Under the pieces are notes generated by a model. It saw only the letters and a list, made by a program, of their open reading frames with translations, had not been told where the DNA came from and did no database searches. Positions 60,839 through 64,000 of a stretch of DNA of 64,000 nucleotides are shown piece after piece. Source of the DNA: Pseudoxanthomonas indica (GTDB lineage: Bacteria > Pseudomonadota > Gammaproteobacteria > Xanthomonadales > Xanthomonadaceae); contig NZ_FUZV01000002.1 of the NCBI RefSeq assembly GCF_900167565.1, positions 744,001 to 808,000 of the forward strand, given 5' to 3'. The first letter of the stretch is position 1. Each line of letters opens with the position of its first letter. The position numbers and the translations under genes are program-made.

Positions 60839-63800
60839 ATGTTGACCTGCAAGACCGCACTGATTCCTTCCTGCCGCTTGGCATTCGCTCCATTCCGTAA
60901 TTGCCTTTCGCAGGCCGTCTTGGCTGCGTTGATGTGCGTGCCCGCACTGGCGGCGGCGCAAAGCCAGTACGAGGATCCCGGGCAGTCGGGAAATCCCGAA
61001 AGCTGGCACACGGATGAATTCAACAAGGACTGGGGTCTGGCCGCCATCGGCGCCGACCACGCGTACGCACGGGGATTGAGTGGCAAGGGCATCAAGACCG
61101 CGGTTCACGATGACGGCGTGGCCCATTGGCACAGTGAGTTCGCCAACAGATTGGACACGATTACCTTCGCCGATCCCGGCTGCCCATCGCGTGCGCACAT
61201 TGCCGGCCCCGGTGCATGCTTCTACGCCGATGGCACGGTCAGTTACGCGTTTACCGACAATTACGACCAGAATCAGATTGATCACCTGCGCCGATTGGCC
61301 GAGCAGGGGAAGATCACACCGGAAAAGCTGAAGTACTACGAGAGCCTGCCCGGCTTCCGCTACGCCGAGCACGGCACGCATGTGGCGGGGACGATTGGCG
61401 CCGCGCGTGACGGCTCGGGGATGCATGGCGTCGCGTTCGCGGCGGACATGGTTTCGGCCAACTTCCTCAGCGATACCTATCGAAATTTCCAGGCGGCAAT
61501 GAATTGGCCCGGCGCGGTCCGTTACGCGCGCGCGCCGGGGCTGTCGGCATTGCGCAGCCTTTACGACCAAATGGCCGAGCGCGAGGTCAGGGCCATCAAC
61601 AACTCCTGGGGTCCCGGCCGCGACTTCAAGACGGAAGCAGAACTGGACGCCTTCGGCGAGAATGCTTTTGTCCAGGAGGCGACAGCCATTTACGGCGCTG
61701 CCGCCATCGACAATGACCTGATCCAGGTGTTCGCCGCCGGCAACCAATCCGGCACTCTGGCGAGTTACTGGGCCACGTTGCCGCGTTATCTGCCCGAAGC
61801 GGAGCCCTATTGGCTCAGCGTGGTCAATCTGTCTCAGGATCTGACCCGTAGCGCCGGTTCAAGTATTTGCGGCCTCAGCAAGGACTGGTGCATTTCCGCC
61901 CCCGGCACCGATATTTATTCAGCGATACCCGCCGGCCAGATCAGCGGCGAAGTAGTACGCGACGACCATGGTGCAGTGTTGGGCTTGCAGGTGGATGAGG
62001 CCGAACAAACCAGCAGCTACGGCGTCAAGACCGGCACCTCCATGGCGGCACCCCACGTGACTGGCGGTTTGGCACTGTTGATGGAGCGTTTTCCCTACAT
62101 GACCAGCGCGCAGGTGCGCGATGTACTCCTGACCACGGCCAGGGATTTGGGCGCGCCCGGCGTTGACGAGGTGTTTGGTTGGGGGTTGATGGATTTGAAG
62201 AAGGCCATCGACGGCCCCGGCTTGCTGCGCGTGGATACGGACGTCGCTCTCTCACGCCCTGCGGGGGGCGCGAAAGTATGGCAAGGCGAGGCGTGGGACG
62301 ACTGGCGCAATGACATTGCTGGCAATGGCCAGTTGACCAAGCGTGGTGAAGGCTGGTTGCGGTTGAGCGGCGACAACACGTTTGCCGGCATAGTGCTCAA
62401 GCAGGGCGTACTGGAGTTGACCGGCGCCAACACGCTTGATGCGGCGGTGACCGTGGAAGGCGGCGTCCTGCTGCTGGATGGCAAGTTGATCAATACCGAC
62501 TTGACGCTTCGCGAAGGCAGGGCGCAGGTGCAGGGCGAGATCCGGGGTGGTCGGACCCACGTAGGCGCTCAGGCCCTGTTGAGCGGCACGGGCCGCTTGG
62601 CGCAGGCGCAAGTGGCGGGCACCATCGCGCCGGGTGACAACGGCATTGGCACTTTGCATGTGCAGGGCGACTACGAACAACTAGCCGGCTCCACCTATCA
62701 GGTGGACCTGGGCGAGCAGAACTCTGATCGGCTGGTGGTCGCCGGACAGGCCCGCCTGCAAGGCGGAGAGGTGCAGGCCACGCCGGTCGAGGCGACGCTG
62801 GGCGATCACTATCGGATCCTGGATGCGGGCGACGTGCAAGGGCAGTTTGCAGGCGTGCAGGGCGCGACGGGTTCACCCTTCCTGAAAATGGGGTTGAGCT
62901 ACTCGGCCAAGGCGGTGGACCTGAGCGTGCAGCGTGGCCTGGCCCTGGCCAGCGTGGCGAGTAGCGACAACCAGCTCGCCACCGCCACGGCGGCGGACCA
63001 GTTGCCTGAGAGCAGTGACCTGGCGCGAACCTTGACCCGCCTGACGCCGATGCAAGTGGTGTCTTCGCTGGACCAGATCAACGGCGAGTCCTACGCCAGT
63101 CTGCAGGCATCCCTGCTCATGCAGGGCCAGCACCTCAACGAAAGCAGCGCGCAGCGCCTGCGCATGCAGCAGAGCGCATTCGCCCTGCAACGCGATGCGG
63201 ACAAGCGCAACGGTTCCTGGGTGGAGATGAATCAGGCGGCCAGCCGATTCGCCGCCGATGGCAATGCGGCCGCCGTCCGTTCGCAGGCCAGTCTGTTGAG
63301 CATCGGCTATGACCGGTACTTGGGTGGAAGATGGATGGTGGGCGTGAACGGCGCGATGGGACGCGGTGAGCAGAACATCAGCGAGCGCAGCGCGCGTTCC
63401 ACCTTCGACAGCCGCAATCTGGGGCTCTACGCAGGCAAACGCTGGGATGCCTTTGCGCTGAGAGCGGGTGTATCGGTTTCGCAGCATCACGTGGATGCGG
63501 AGCGCCGCAGCAGTCTGGGCAGCGAGCTGCAGACTCCGCACGCGCAGGTCCGCCAAACGGGCCAACAGGCGTATTTAGAAGGCGGGTATCGGTTCGACCT
63601 CGGATCCCGCGCACAGCTGCAGCCCTTCTTGCAGTGGTCGCAGGTGCGAGTCCGACACGGCGCGTTCGCGGAGTCGGGGGGCAGCTCGGCGCTGCAGGTC
63701 GCCGCGCAACGCAGCGTGGTGGATTACAGCACTGTCGGGCTCGACCTGGCAACGTCACTGGCGGCGGCTGGCGGCGAAGACTGGCTGAGCTTCGGTGGCA

Positions 63801-64000
63801 CGCTGGCGTATCGACACGCGACGGGCGACCTGACGCCACTGACCAGCGCGCGCTGGCAGGGTGGCGAACTCTTTGCCGTGCGCGGTACGAGCATCGGTCC
63901 GCACGCAACCCTGTTCGACCTGCATCTGGGCGCGCGGCTGAGCCGTAACAGCCTGCTGGAATTTGGCTACAACGGTGCCCATGGCTGGAATGGTTGGGAC
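60839..64000 (+). CDS. Subtilisin-like autotransporter serine protease, 3' end cut by window
   Basis: At least 1054 residues, open to the window end. Signal peptide to about residue 40; S8 peptidase domain with the triad Asp91 (AVHDDGV), His178 (EHGTHVAGTIG) and Ser401 (KTGTSMAAPH), and oxyanion Asn in VFAAGNQSG. A passenger-associated repeat (about 490-560, GEGWLRLSGDNTFAGIVLKQG) and a beta-helix-like stalk follow, then the autotransporter barrel (from about residue 793, GSWVEMNQAASRF). The last barrel strands are missing only because the window ends. It is a secreted or surface-displayed protease. Confidence 0.95.
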   Translation, partial: MLTCKTALIPSCRLAFAPFRNCLSQAVLAALMCVPALAAAQSQYEDPGQSGNPESWHTDEFNKDWGLAAIGADHAYARGLSGKGIKTAVHDDGVAHWHSEFANRLDTITFADPGCPSRAHIAGPGACFYADGTVSYAFTDNYDQNQIDHLRRLAEQGKITPEKLKYYESLPGFRYAEHGTHVAGTIGAARDGSGMHGVAFAADMVSANFLSDTYRNFQAAMNWPGAVRYARAPGLSALRSLYDQMAEREVRAINNSWGPGRDFKTEAELDAFGENAFVQEATAIYGAAAIDNDLIQVFAAGNQSGTLASYWATLPRYLPEAEPYWLSVVNLSQDLTRSAGSSICGLSKDWCISAPGTDIYSAIPAGQISGEVVRDDHGAVLGLQVDEAEQTSSYGVKTGTSMAAPHVTGGLALLMERFPYMTSAQVRDVLLTTARDLGAPGVDEVFGWGLMDLKKAIDGPGLLRVDTDVALSRPAGGAKVWQGEAWDDWRNDIAGNGQLTKRGEGWLRLSGDNTFAGIVLKQGVLELTGANTLDAAVTVEGGVLLLDGKLINTDLTLREGRAQVQGEIRGGRTHVGAQALLSGTGRLAQAQVAGTIAPGDNGIGTLHVQGDYEQLAGSTYQVDLGEQNSDRLVVAGQARLQGGEVQATPVEATLGDHYRILDAGDVQGQFAGVQGATGSPFLKMGLSYSAKAVDLSVQRGLALASVASSDNQLATATAADQLPESSDLARTLTRLTPMQVVSSLDQINGESYASLQASLLMQGQHLNESSAQRLRMQQSAFALQRDADKRNGSWVEMNQAASRFAADGNAAAVRSQASLLSIGYDRYLGGRWMVGVNGAMGRGEQNISERSARSTFDSRNLGLYAGKRWDAFALRAGVSVSQHHVDAERRSSLGSELQTPHAQVRQTGQQAYLEGGYRFDLGSRAQLQPFLQWSQVRVRHGAFAESGGSSALQVAAQRSVVDYSTVGLDLATSLAAAGGEDWLSFGGTLAYRHATGDLTPLTSARWQGGELFAVRGTSIGPHATLFDLHLGARLSRNSLLEFGYNGAHGWNGWD

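Noticed and set aside
60691..61095. 134-residue frame on the - strand
   Set aside because: Antisense to the autotransporter start and its promoter region; no domain or ribosome site.

Overview
The window is a high-GC (roughly two-thirds G+C), gene-dense chromosomal segment of a Gram-negative gammaproteobacterium. The mix of genes fits the Xanthomonadaceae/Lysobacteraceae (Lysobacter, Luteimonas, Pseudoxanthomonas and relatives): a TonB receptor beside a MerC-like protein, 30S protein THX, the HutF route of histidine degradation, LpxR, an NPP-type phosphodiesterase lipoprotein, and short palindromic repeats of the kind common in that family. The genus cannot be fixed from the sequence alone. 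There are no rRNA or tRNA genes, no insertion sequence, no prophage and no CRISPR array.

Layout. 1-3.6 kb: a MarR regulator with a (cut) MFS transporter, then a His-rich zinc-type TonB receptor divergent from a MerC-like membrane protein. 3.7-13 kb: ribosomal protein THX, the histidine-utilisation genes hutI and hutF (divergent) and hutU, and between them an alkylation-repair operon (Ada/AlkA fusion plus Ogt), a phosphodiesterase lipoprotein and a ThuA-like protein. 13-25.8 kb: a secreted six-hairpin glycosidase, a RelE/HigB-type toxin-antitoxin pair, small enzymes (GNAT, GST, DUF1428), an AraC/EamA exporter pair, a CHASE-PAS-GGDEF-EAL protein, and a MoaD-like ubiquitin-fold protein one base upstream of a BNR-repeat protein.

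25.8-38.4 kb: a ClpP/SppA-like lipoprotein, an ECF sigma-factor operon, a DEAD-box helicase whose linker is partly encoded by a palindromic REP doublet, the Ku/LigD end-joining pair, a trimeric autotransporter adhesin with a collagen-like stalk, and an MliC-like lipoprotein. 38.4-42.9 kb: a GGDEF-EAL protein preceded by a textbook flagellar sigma-28 promoter, RluF, and a GAF-GGDEF cyclase. 42.9-54.4 kb: transporters, LpxR, a DUF885 lipoprotein, GFA, a DUF2785 protein, LysR/EamA, and an ArsR regulator upstream of a cupin-DUF2867 fusion. 54.4-64 kb: a periplasmic cyclophilin, PadR plus membrane sensor, an alcohol dehydrogenase, an intracellular PHB depolymerase, a methyltransferase, HemJ, and a subtilisin-like autotransporter cut by the window end.

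How the genes work together. HutU, HutI and HutF make three steps of histidine catabolism through the formimidoylglutamate deiminase branch; hutH and hutG must lie elsewhere. Ada/AlkA plus Ogt form a split adaptive response. Ku plus LigD give two-component non-homologous end joining. Three c-di-GMP proteins, one apparently in the flagellar regulon, together with two autotransporters point to control of motility and surface attachment. The window looks like ordinary core/accessory chromosome; the most unusual signals are the sigma-28 promoter at 38.44 kb, the in-frame REP doublet in the helicase, the MoaD-BNR pair, the cupin-DUF2867 fusion and the collagen/EF-hand trimeric adhesin.
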